56,256 nucleotides of DNA from Bin125 sp026705025 (lineage in GTDB: Bacteria > Chloroflexota > Dehalococcoidia > Bin125), in NCBI GenBank assembly GCA_026705025.1, contig JAPPBN010000040.1, positions 1-56,256 of the forward strand. The letters are read 5' to 3'. The translations under genes and the position numbers were made by a program. Position 1 is the first letter of the stretch. Each line of letters opens with the position of its first letter. The notes below the pieces were generated by a model. The model made no database searches, had not been told where the DNA came from, and was given only the letters and a program-made list of their open reading frames with translations. Shown here piece by piece: positions 25,562-32,933 of this stretch.

Positions 25562-26004
25562 TCCTCGATTGCTTCCGCCCCTGCCGAGACATCGGTCAGA
25601 GAAATCAGGTTCTGGGCTCGGGATGCGTAGGAGGGTTCCAACAGGTCGTCGGTGATGGTGTAGACCTCCCAGCGCGTACCGGACGGGTCGGAGACCCAGA
25701 CCTTGTCCTGCTCCGCGTGGCAGCAGACGACAGCGTCCTCGATCTCCATCTCGAGTCCGAGATCGCCGAAACGCCTCGTTTCGTCATGCACTTCCGTCGT
25801 CGTCTCGACTTCAACGCCGAGATGGTTGAGCGGCGCAGCCGCCGACGGATTCTCAATCAAGACCAGCTTCAGCGGTGGATCTTGAACCTCGAAGTTTGCG
25901 TAGCCGCTACGCACTTTGTGCGGTTCGGTCCGGAACATCTGCGTGTAGAAGTCGATGGCCGAATCGAGTTCGGCCACGTTCAGTGCCAGTTGGACTCGTG
26001 ACAT
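25528..26004 (-). CDS. arsI: ArsI/CadI-type VOC metalloprotein
   Basis: A 158-residue single-domain vicinal-oxygen-chelate protein. Gln5, His61 and Glu113 are at the metal-ligand positions, and the Cys94-Cys95 pair in VVCCHAEQDKVWV is the diagnostic pair of ArsI C-As lyases and CadI. A further Cys149-Cys150 and Cys156 lie at the C terminus. ArsI cleaves the carbon-arsenic bond of trivalent organoarsenicals; CadI relatives are cadmium-induced. No arsenic regulator or efflux gene is adjacent, so arsenic specificity is inferred from family motifs only. The stop overlaps the phosphatase lipoprotein start. Confidence 0.85.
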   Translation of the reverse strand: MSRVQLALNVAELDSAIDFYTQMFRTEPHKVRSGYANFEVQDPPLKLVLIENPSAAAPLNHLGVEVETTTEVHDETRRFGDLGLEMEIEDAVVCCHAEQDKVWVSDPSGTRWEVYTITDDLLEPSYASRAQNLISLTDVSAGAEAIEDCCADGGLCVG

Positions 26005-26024
26005 CTAGGTACTCCTCAACTTCC

Positions 26025-27143
26025 TCAATCGGCGACGGCCAGGGCCGGCTCGTCGCTCGTCAAGCTCACCCTATTGCGTTCGTGGACGATTGGCATGACC
26101 CAGTCGCCGAACCGCTTCGCTTCCTCATCGTGCGGGTATCCCGAGAGGCAGAACTCGGTACAGCCAATCTCGACGAACTCCTGCAGCGTGTCGGCCACCT
26201 GTTGCGGATTGCCGACCACCGCAAGTCCGGCGCCGCCGCGCACAGTGCTCAGGCCGCTCCACAGATGGGGCGCGATTCGGTAGTCGTTGTCCTGCGACTG
26301 ATCGGCGAGTTGCCACATCCGGCTGTCGGCTTCGGAGTCACCGCGCCACTTCTTGCGAGTCTGGCGTTGGCGGTCGGTCGTACCAGCAATCAGGCTGTGC
26401 GCAGCATCCCAGGCTTCTTCTTCTGTCTCCCGAACACAGACCTGGAGACGCATGCCGAAGGCAATGCTGCGCCGACCGAAACCTTCGGCTCGACGCTTGA
26501 CGTCAATCACCTTGCCCGCTGTCGCTTCAGGAGTGTCGCCCCAGAAGAAGTAGCAATCGGCGTGCTTGGCGCCGACATCCCGAGCCGCATCCGACTCACC
26601 GCCGATGTAGAAACGCGGCCACGGATCCTGGTATGGCTTGGGGAAGACGTGTGCGCCCTGCAGTTGGTAGTGCTTGCCCTCCCAGTCGATCCGGTCATGC
26701 GAGGTCCACAGGGCCTTCATGATCTCCACCGACTCGTCCATCACTTCGTAGCGCTCGTCGTGGCTGTAGGTGATGCCGTCGCCGGCCAGATCGCGAGGAT
26801 TGCCACCGGCGATCAGGTTGATGTAGACGCGGCCCTGGGAGAGCTGGTCGAAGGCGCCGATCATTCGCGCCATCTGGGTGGGCAGGATGTAGCCGGGACG
26901 GGCCGCGACCAGCATCTTCAGCTTCGTCGTCCGAGCCGACATCATCGCAGTCGAAATCCAGGCCTCCCAACAGGTCGGCGTGACCGGCACCAGCGCGTAC
27001 TCGAAACCGGCCGACTCTGCTGCCAGCGCCACTCGGTCGAACATCTCCATGGAAGCGGGAATGAACTGGTCGGGATCGGCGAAGTTGGTCAGATCGCCAT
27101 GCGTGGGGATATACCAGCCGAAGCGGATCCGGGATTCGGTCAT
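26025..27143 (-). CDS. LLM-class flavin-dependent monooxygenase (SsuD-like)
   Basis: A 372-residue TIM-barrel protein from ATG 27143; an earlier ATG at 27170 is possible. It has the bacterial luciferase fold pattern: FGWYIPTHGD at the start, LKMLVAARPGYILPTQMARM, INLIAGGNPRDLAGDG, then FYIGGESDAARDVGAKHADCYFFWGD. This closely resembles alkanesulfonate monooxygenase SsuD, which uses reduced FMN and oxygen to release sulfite. Substrate here may differ, as many paralogues oxidise other organosulfur or recalcitrant compounds. It lies 20 bases upstream of arsI on the same strand. No flavin reductase is nearby. Confidence 0.88.
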   Translation of the reverse strand: MTESRIRFGWYIPTHGDLTNFADPDQFIPASMEMFDRVALAAESAGFEYALVPVTPTCWEAWISTAMMSARTTKLKMLVAARPGYILPTQMARMIGAFDQLSQGRVYINLIAGGNPRDLAGDGITYSHDERYEVMDESVEIMKALWTSHDRIDWEGKHYQLQGAHVFPKPYQDPWPRFYIGGESDAARDVGAKHADCYFFWGDTPEATAGKVIDVKRRAEGFGRRSIAFGMRLQVCVRETEEEAWDAAHSLIAGTTDRQRQTRKKWRGDSEADSRMWQLADQSQDNDYRIAPHLWSGLSTVRGGAGLAVVGNPQQVADTLQEFVEIGCTEFCLSGYPHDEEAKRFGDWVMPIVHERNRVSLTSDEPALAVAD

Positions 27144-27222
27144 GCGAGTGTCCAAGTCAGTGCAAGTCAACAGATTCTACGGGAAACGGAAGGAAGCATC
27201 GCCACACTTCCGATGTCACCGG

Positions 27223-27228
27223 TACAAT
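27223..27228 (+). promoter_or_regulatory. Candidate -10 element
   Basis: TACAAT at 27223-27228 lies 39 bases before the PhnB-like start and in the divergent gap with the SsuD-like gene. No convincing -35 is present, so the call rests on the -10 alone. Confidence 0.4.
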
Positions 27229-27266
27229 ACGACTCTCACCAGCGATCGGATGACCCGGAGAAACAC

Positions 27267-27692
27267 ATGACCCTCAACACCTACCTCACATTTGAGAACA
27301 ACTGTCGGGAGGCATTCGAGTTCTACCGCTCCGTATTCGGCGGCGATTTCTCGGAATGGCAGACTTTCGGCGACGGTCCGCCGGACATGGGAATTCCGGA
27401 TGACGCCAAACAACTCGTCATGCATGTGTCCTTGCCAATCGGCGACAGCATTCTGATGGGCAGCGATTCAAACCCGGCCTTCGGCCCCGGCCCCGTGATG
27501 GGCACCAACTTCTCGATTTCGTATGTCCCGGACAGCCGTCAGGACGCCGACGAGAAGTTTGCGGCGCTCTCCGACGGCGGCGAAGCCTCGATGCCCATGT
27601 CCGAGATGTTCTGGGGCGCGTACTTCGGCACCTGCACCGACCGCTTCGGAATCGCCTGGATGATCAACTTCGACCCGCAACCCGCTGACTAA
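27267..27692 (+). CDS. PhnB-like VOC-fold protein
   Basis: A 141-residue protein from ATG 27267, with GGAG 7 bases upstream. The YLTFENNCREAFEFYRSVFGG opening and the terminal DRFGIAWMINFD segment define the PhnB/DUF3335-type branch of the VOC superfamily. Members of this branch often lack known activity, and some are called 3-demethylubiquinone methyltransferase-like. I see no full set of metal ligands. It is divergent from the SsuD-like gene. The frame is open far upstream, but that part is only a shadow of the neighbour. Confidence 0.8.
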   Translation: MTLNTYLTFENNCREAFEFYRSVFGGDFSEWQTFGDGPPDMGIPDDAKQLVMHVSLPIGDSILMGSDSNPAFGPGPVMGTNFSISYVPDSRQDADEKFAALSDGGEASMPMSEMFWGAYFGTCTDRFGIAWMINFDPQPAD

Positions 27693-27768
27693 ATCGGGCG
27701 CTCGCCTAGGATGACTACTGCGTACCGGCGCACGAGCAGCCGGGCGCGTGCAGCATCTGGAGATTCCC

Positions 27769-28569
27769 GTGGGCAAGCTCGACGGCAAAGTAGCAATCAT
27801 CACCGGCGGAAACAGCGGAATCGGAGCCGAGACCGGACGGCTCTTCGCAGCCGAAGGCGCAAAGGTCATCCTGATGGCCCGGCGCGTGCCCGAAGGCGAA
27901 GCGATCGTTGCCGAGATCAAGGAGTCGGGCGGCGAGGCCACCTTTGTCGCCTGCGACGTCGGCGACAACGACTCCGTCGTCGCAGCGGTCGACCAGGCCG
28001 CCAACGCCTACGGTCAGATTGATCTGCTGTTCAACAACGCCGGCGGCGGCGCAGGCGAGTACTTCCCCAACGAGCCCAACGAGATGTGGCTGCGTGTGAT
28101 CAACGTCAACCTGACCGGCACGTTCTACGTCAGTCAGGCGGTCTGGCCGCACATCGCCGCCGTGGGCGGCGGCGCAGTCGTGAACATGTCCTCACTGGCC
28201 GCGCAACGAGGCTTCTCCTCGCGCATGCAGGACGAGTTCGGCACGACCTCCGCCTCGTACTATGCGGCGAAGGCCGGCGTCGACGCCTTAACCCGCTACA
28301 TGGCCGGCGTGGGCGGACGCGACAACATCCGCGTCAACTGCGTGCGGCCGGGACAGATCATCACCCCGGGCGCAACTCGCGGCACCTACAACGACCCCGA
28401 TGGCGGACATCACGTCTTCGAGAAGATGTTCGACTTCGCCCAGATTGTGCAGGGCCCCGGCTACTCAATCGACGTGGCCAACCTGGTGCTCTTCCTCTCC
28501 TGCGACGACTCAAGGTTCATCACCGGAGAGATCATCAATATCGACGGCGGCGTCGCCGCGAAGATCTAG
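27769..28569 (+). CDS. Short-chain dehydrogenase/reductase
   Basis: A 266-residue protein from GTG 27769, chosen because GGAG lies 6 bases upstream; a GTG at 27748 lacks a ribosome site. The nucleotide-binding TGGNSGIG is near residues 12-19 and NNAGG near 90. The catalytic Ser is in MSSLAA, and Tyr and Lys are in SYYAAKAG. It ends with INIDGGVA as in classical SDRs. It interconverts an alcohol and a ketone with NAD(P)H; a Gly/Arg after the first strand leaves cofactor preference open. It overlaps the convergent SnoaL-like gene by 4 bases. Confidence 0.88.
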   Translation: MGKLDGKVAIITGGNSGIGAETGRLFAAEGAKVILMARRVPEGEAIVAEIKESGGEATFVACDVGDNDSVVAAVDQAANAYGQIDLLFNNAGGGAGEYFPNEPNEMWLRVINVNLTGTFYVSQAVWPHIAAVGGGAVVNMSSLAAQRGFSSRMQDEFGTTSASYYAAKAGVDALTRYMAGVGGRDNIRVNCVRPGQIITPGATRGTYNDPDGGHHVFEKMFDFAQIVQGPGYSIDVANLVLFLSCDDSRFITGEIINIDGGVAAKI

Positions 28570-29051
28570 GACGCGGCTTCGCTGACGCTGCTGCCGGATT
28601 GAGCAGAAGTGACCTCGGCATTGATGTCGGAGTCAATCCAGTCGGTGATGATCTTTCGGTGCGCGATCTTCCAGGCGCCGTCGACCCGCCGCAGCCGGTC
28701 CTCGTAACGTCCCTGGAATGTGATCCGGGCCGGTTCGACAAAGGGATTATCGCGGCTGCCCCCACTGACAACCGTGCAATAGGACCTCATGGTCGCCTCA
28801 TCACCGTCGCCGTCGATGAGGAAGTTGGATGGTTGGTGGCGCGAGACACGGTCGTCATCGTTGTCGGTGACTCCGGACGCCAGGCCCCAGAGCGCGTCGC
28901 CGGTGATCCAGAGTTCCTGGAGTTCCATTTCCATCACGGCGTCGTCGGTGAAGCAGGACCGCCATCCGTCAGGGTCGCGAAGATCCAGCGATTGGCTATA
29001 GCGTCCGGCCAGCACGATGATCTCTGAACGGTCGTCTCCGGTGAGCGGCAT
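28566..29051 (-). CDS. SnoaL/NTF2-like protein
   Basis: A 161-residue protein with a strong AAAGGAG ribosome site before ATG 29051. The pattern of an N-terminal helix pair (EIIVLAGRYSQSLDLRD), 'DGWRSCFTDDAVMEME', the 'TMRSYCTVVSGG' strand, and 'FQGRYEDRLRRVDGAWKIAHRKII' is that of the cone-shaped SnoaL-like_4 fold. Relatives include ring-hydroxylating dioxygenase small subunits and steroid isomerase-like enzymes. No partner dioxygenase large subunit is in the window. The role is unknown; it may act in the adjacent catabolic genes. Confidence 0.75.
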   Translation of the reverse strand: MPLTGDDRSEIIVLAGRYSQSLDLRDPDGWRSCFTDDAVMEMELQELWITGDALWGLASGVTDNDDDRVSRHQPSNFLIDGDGDEATMRSYCTVVSGGSRDNPFVEPARITFQGRYEDRLRRVDGAWKIAHRKIITDWIDSDINAEVTSAQSGSSVSEAAS

Positions 29052-29130
29052 GATGCGCTCCTTTCGTTCTTTGATGCGGAATGCCGACAGGCTAGAGATT
29101 TCTACTCGGCTCGGAGGCGACGTCGTCGGG

Positions 29131-29883
29131 TCAGCCTTGATACTCCGGGTCGCGCCGCTCGGCGAACGCTCGCGTGCCCTCCCGCGCGTCGTCCGAGCTG
29201 AACGCGAGGCGCGAGTACTCCTGATACAGGCGTAGCCCGTCGGCCAACGACATATCGCGGCCGCGGCGGGCCAGTTCCTTGGTCAGCCGGATCGCGAGGG
29301 GACTGTTGACGGCGATCTTGGCCGCCATCTCGTTGGCGGTCGAGATCAGGTCCGCCGGTTCGACTACCTGGCTCACGAGGCCAATGCGCAGCGCTTCCTC
29401 GGCGTCGATGAACTCGCCGGTCAACAGCAGACGCATCGCGTCGGACGTGCCGACCAGACCAGGCGTACGTAGTGCACCGTAGCCGTGGAGGATTCCCCAG
29501 CGCGGCTCGGGGCAACCGAACTGGGCGGTCGTGTCGCAGATGCGGATGTCGCAGTACAGCGCCAGCTCAAGGCCTCCGGCGAGGCAGTAGCCGTTGATCG
29601 CAGCGATCACCGGCTTGGCCGTCTCCAGGCCGTTGTCGAAGCGCTCCGCCGACCACGGCTTCCAGGCCTGGCGTTCGCCGAACTTGAGCAGGTCGTGCCC
29701 CGAGGTAAACGCTCGCCCGGATCCGCTGATCACAACGCAGCGCACCTGTGGATCGGCGTCCGCTTGCTTGAATGCGTCGCCGATCCCGTGATACATCTCG
29801 TCGGTCATCGCGTTTAGCTTCTCCGGCCGCAGCAGTTGAACCGAGGCGATGTGTCCGTCGACTGAGTAGCCAATCTCGTCCAT
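29131..29883 (-). CDS. Enoyl-CoA hydratase/isomerase family protein
   Basis: A 250-residue protein from ATG 29883, with AGGAG upstream; the frame continues to 30339 but without coding logic. The crotonase fold is shown by LLRPEKLNAMT, the oxyanion-hole SGSGRAFTSGHDLL and INGYCLAGGLELALYCDIRIC. The usual Glu catalytic positions lie around CPEPRWGI and LVGTSDAM; the second Glu is not obvious, so it may be an isomerase or other crotonase rather than a true hydratase. It is divergent from the VOC dioxygenase-like gene at 30025. Confidence 0.85.
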   Translation of the reverse strand: MDEIGYSVDGHIASVQLLRPEKLNAMTDEMYHGIGDAFKQADADPQVRCVVISGSGRAFTSGHDLLKFGERQAWKPWSAERFDNGLETAKPVIAAINGYCLAGGLELALYCDIRICDTTAQFGCPEPRWGILHGYGALRTPGLVGTSDAMRLLLTGEFIDAEEALRIGLVSQVVEPADLISTANEMAAKIAVNSPLAIRLTKELARRGRDMSLADGLRLYQEYSRLAFSSDDAREGTRAFAERRDPEYQG

Positions 29884-30024
29884 CTCAAGCTCCTGCCGGT
29901 GTGGGCCGTCCCTCGTCGATATTGACTGCCAAGATAAGAAATCGCAGCCACCGGGCTGGCGAGCATAGAATGAGCGGGACAGAGAGCCCGCACTGCGGCG
30001 GCAATCGATACCAAGGAGAGACCG

Positions 30025-30465
30025 ATGAAGGTCAAGGAACTCGGTCACGCGGTCATCAAGGTCAAGAACATGGAGCGCTCGGAAGCGTTCTATGGGGACA
30101 TCCTGGGGATGAAGCTCGCGGCCCGGCATGAGCAGATGCCGATGACGTTTTACACGCTTGGCAACCACCACGACCTCGCCCTGCTTGAGGTCGGCGAGGA
30201 CGGCCCTGAGACCGCCGACCCCAAGGCGCCGGGCCTCTACCACCTCGCCTTCTGCATCGGCGACACGCTGGACGAGCTGCGCGACGCGCGCGACGAACTC
30301 GAAGCGGCTGGAGTCAAGGTCTTCGCCACCATCGACCATGTGGTCTCAAAGTCGCTCTACCTGAACGACCCCGACGGCAACGGAGTCGAGCTCTACGTCG
30401 ACGGCTCGGACGTCTGGAAGACCGACCCGCAGCAAGTCGCCCAGGGCGAGCCAATGAAGCTGTAG
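30025..30465 (+). CDS. VOC-family glyoxalase/extradiol dioxygenase-like protein
   Basis: A 146-residue protein with an AAGGAG ribosome site before ATG 30025. His8 (LGHAVIKV), His74 region (YHLAFCIGD) and Glu126 region (NGVELYVD) form the classic His-His-Glu metal set. The pairing of two beta-alpha-beta-beta-beta modules suits a CatE-like dioxygenase or a glyoxalase-type enzyme. The final reaction cannot be told from sequence. It is followed 53 bases later by the acyl-CoA dehydrogenase-fold gene, so they may be transcribed together. Confidence 0.82.
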   Translation: MKVKELGHAVIKVKNMERSEAFYGDILGMKLAARHEQMPMTFYTLGNHHDLALLEVGEDGPETADPKAPGLYHLAFCIGDTLDELRDARDELEAAGVKVFATIDHVVSKSLYLNDPDGNGVELYVDGSDVWKTDPQQVAQGEPMKL

Positions 30466-30518
30466 GTCTCGCGCTTCGAACAGGCATAGCACTGTTCTGA
30501 CGTGGTGCCCGCAGACTG

Positions 30519-31682
30519 ATGAGTACCTTCTTCGGCGCCACCCGCGAAGAGCGCAACGCTCTGCTGGACGCTGCTCGTTCGATCGCTCCACAGATCGGAG
30601 CAGCGGCCGATGAGATTGAGGCTGCACGGCAGCTTCCCGGGCACATCGTTGACCTGCTCAAGGGCATTGGCGCCTTCAGGCTCCTGCAGCCTCGCTGGCT
30701 GGGCGGACACGACGCTGACCCCGTGACTCAGATCCTGTTCATTGCCGAACTGGCCAAAGCCGACGCCTCGACCGCCTGGTGCGTGATGATCGGCTGCGAC
30801 GGCGGTCTGCTGACCCGCGAACTCGAACCGGATGTCGCCCGCGAAATGTACTCCGACATCGACGCCGCCACCTGCGGCGCGGGCTTTCCTCCGGGGACGG
30901 CTCGACGCGTCGACGGCGGATTCGTAGCGAGCGGTCGCTGGCCCTACATGAGCGGCATCACACACGCCGATTGGGTGCAGATGAACTGCCGACTGAGCGG
31001 AGACGATGCGCCGTCGGAGGGGCCGCCATTCATCAGGCTGGTTGCGCACCGCAGCGAGGTGACAATCCTCGACACCTGGAAGACCGGCGGCATGTGCGGC
31101 ACCGGCAGTCACGATGTAGAGGTCAACGACCTCTTCATTCCCGACGAGCGCAGCGTGCCGGTCAGACCCTCAACCCGCTCGGTGCCGGGCGATCCGCTGC
31201 GTCATCCTGCCTGGTTGCTGCCCAAGCACCTGGGCGTGGCGCTCGGTCTGGTTCAGGCTGCGCACGACGAGGTGATGGACCTCGCCCGAGAGCGCGTCGC
31301 CTTGCGCGGTTCGCTGCGCGACGATCCTCTGACCCAGGCCGCGCTCGGTGAAACGGCAGCGCAAATCGCCGCCTGCCGGGCATATGCGCTGTCAGCTTCC
31401 GATGCCGCTTGGCAGGAGGTCTGTGAGACCGGCCAGATGTCCGATGCGAACCGGGTCAACCTGCGCCTGGCGATCACGCATGTCCACCAGGAGTGCCAGA
31501 GAGTGGTCGAGCGTCTCTACGCCGTCGCCGGATCCACGGCGCTCTATTCGGATCGCTCCGCCCTCGACCGGCGACTGCGCGACATCCACGCGATGAATCA
31601 GCACGTCGTGCTGGGCGCGTCCAACTATGCGGCCGCAGCGCGCGTACTGTTGGGCGACGAGCCTCGCGCTCCCTTCTGGTAA
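30519..31682 (+). CDS. Acyl-CoA dehydrogenase-fold flavin monooxygenase
   Basis: A 387-residue protein with the three-domain acyl-CoA dehydrogenase fold. The N-terminal helical region is followed by ADASTAWCVMIG (about 84-95) and a middle strand region with SGRWPYMSGITHADW. The C-terminal helical part has TWKTGGMCGTGSHDVEV and the 'ALDRRLRDIHAMNQHV' terminal helix. The catalytic Glu of true dehydrogenases is not evident. The pattern fits the group D monooxygenases (HsaA, DszC, HpaB-like) that use reduced flavin from a partner. Its stop is 19 bases from the convergent selenoprotein gene. Confidence 0.82.
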   Translation: MSTFFGATREERNALLDAARSIAPQIGAAADEIEAARQLPGHIVDLLKGIGAFRLLQPRWLGGHDADPVTQILFIAELAKADASTAWCVMIGCDGGLLTRELEPDVAREMYSDIDAATCGAGFPPGTARRVDGGFVASGRWPYMSGITHADWVQMNCRLSGDDAPSEGPPFIRLVAHRSEVTILDTWKTGGMCGTGSHDVEVNDLFIPDERSVPVRPSTRSVPGDPLRHPAWLLPKHLGVALGLVQAAHDEVMDLARERVALRGSLRDDPLTQAALGETAAQIAACRAYALSASDAAWQEVCETGQMSDANRVNLRLAITHVHQECQRVVERLYAVAGSTALYSDRSALDRRLRDIHAMNQHVVLGASNYAAAARVLLGDEPRAPFW

Positions 31683-31701
31683 GGGACCGGTCACCGATTG
31701 C

Positions 31702-32871
31702 TCAACTGCGGTGCATCGGCGCCATGTAGAACCAGACGGGCTGAGGTGCGCCCTGCGCGGCAAGCGCTTTCCTCACTGCCAGAATGAGCTTGCCGGCTTC
31801 GGTGCGTTCAAAGAACCAATCCTCGGTCTGATGGCCACCCGGATTGGGCGCGTCGGTCAGTTCGAGCGCGGCCTCCTCGTAGTAGGCGCGAATGTCATTC
31901 GCCAGCGCGGTCGTGTGCCCGCCGGGGATGCCGGCCTCTTTCCAGGGCGTCCCATTCACAATGTTCTGCAGCACATCCAGGGCATCCGGCACGCCGTCAG
32001 CGTCGATGGCGTTGCCGACTTCGCTCACGCCTCGTCGACCAAGGGCGCGATCATATGCCTTGCGCAATCCACGCGCCTCATCGACGGCGGGCGCCAGATC
32101 GGGATCGAATCGCGGCGGAACCGTGCAACTCAAGGGCTCTTCGGCGCCCACGATTTCTTCCGGGTGCTCCTCCAGTACGGGACCGGACTCGCGCTCCAGC
32201 AAGGAGAAGGCGCGACGCAACACGTCGTGCTGGAACTCAGGATCGTTCGTCTTGCCCAGGGGCCGACCGAGCGGGAACTCACAGTGAAGGACTCGCGGCG
32301 GGCGCATGCGTTCGCCCACGGCGCGAATCGAGGTAATCGTCACGGTCGCCAGGCCGGCCGCTTCAAAGACGTGGGCCAGCGTACACACGGTACGCGAGCA
32401 GAGCGGTCAAACCGGCGTCAGGAAGACGACATCAACGCCATCGGCCTTAAGCGCTGCCGCGCAAGCGGGACCGGAATCGTATCGGATCGTGGCGACATCG
32501 TCGGGCTGATTTCCGGCAAACGCGTAGTGCTTCGACGCAACCGACCCGATGACGCCTTGTTCGGCTAGTTCGTCCAGGCGCGCCAGCGGGTAGACGACGT
32601 TGTAGTCGATGCCGAAAGCGGATCGGTCGAAATTCGGGCTCCAATGTCCCATCACCAACTGACGCTGATCGTGATCAAGGGCGCGGTAGCTGGTGTCGGT
32701 CACCGTGAACGGCTCGCCATCGCGCGGATACAGCGCTGCCGAGGTCACAACCGCCACCCTCGCTTCAGCCAATGGCGGCGGCACGGTCCAGGCGGTCTCG
32801 GAGAACTCAGGGACCGGCAGGTTGCCGATCTGTTGCCGAATCAGGGCGTCGCCCGACGGTTGATCTGTCAT
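31702..32871 (-). CDS. GrdB/PrdB-family selenoprotein, Sec by in-frame TGA
   Basis: One reading frame of 390 codons spans an internal TGA at 32409-32407. Residues 1-154 come before it, Sec would be residue 155, and 234 residues follow to the stop at 31702. The sequence reads ...FLTPV-U-PLC-SRTVC..., so the TGA is the first position of a UxxC redox pair, where glycine/D-proline reductase B-type proteins carry selenocysteine or cysteine. A hairpin at 32379-32395 fits a bacterial SECIS. Downstream, EFPLGRPLGKTNDPE continues the family pattern. A GAGGAAGTG ribosome site precedes ATG 32871. No GrdA, GrdE, PrdA or sel gene is in the window. The acyl-CoA carboxylase lies 62 bases upstream. Confidence 0.85.
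32379..32395 (-). promoter_or_regulatory. Candidate bacterial SECIS hairpin
   Basis: On the minus strand GCGTAC (32395-32390) and GTACGC (32384-32379) form a perfect 6-base stem around loop CGTGT (32389-32385). After one mismatch a further C-G, G-C and T-G pair can extend the stem. The loop starts 17 nt after the TGA and has G at its second position followed by T. This fits the known bacterial SECIS rule of 16-37 nt spacing and a G in the first two loop bases. It lies inside the coding sequence, as bacterial SECIS elements do. Confidence 0.75.
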
Positions 32872-32933
32872 CGTTCACTTCCTCACTCGGATTCCGCGTC
32901 AATCTTGACACCGAGTCTAGAGACGAACAGCGG

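Noticed and set aside
25875..27266. Long upstream extension of the PhnB-like gene
   Set aside because: The extension lies antisense to the SsuD-like gene, and a good ribosome site supports the ATG at 27267.
32389..32409. TGA taken as a true stop with a separate downstream gene starting at GTG 32388
   Set aside because: The downstream half has no ribosome site, would begin inside the redox motif, and continues the same frame and family as the upstream half.
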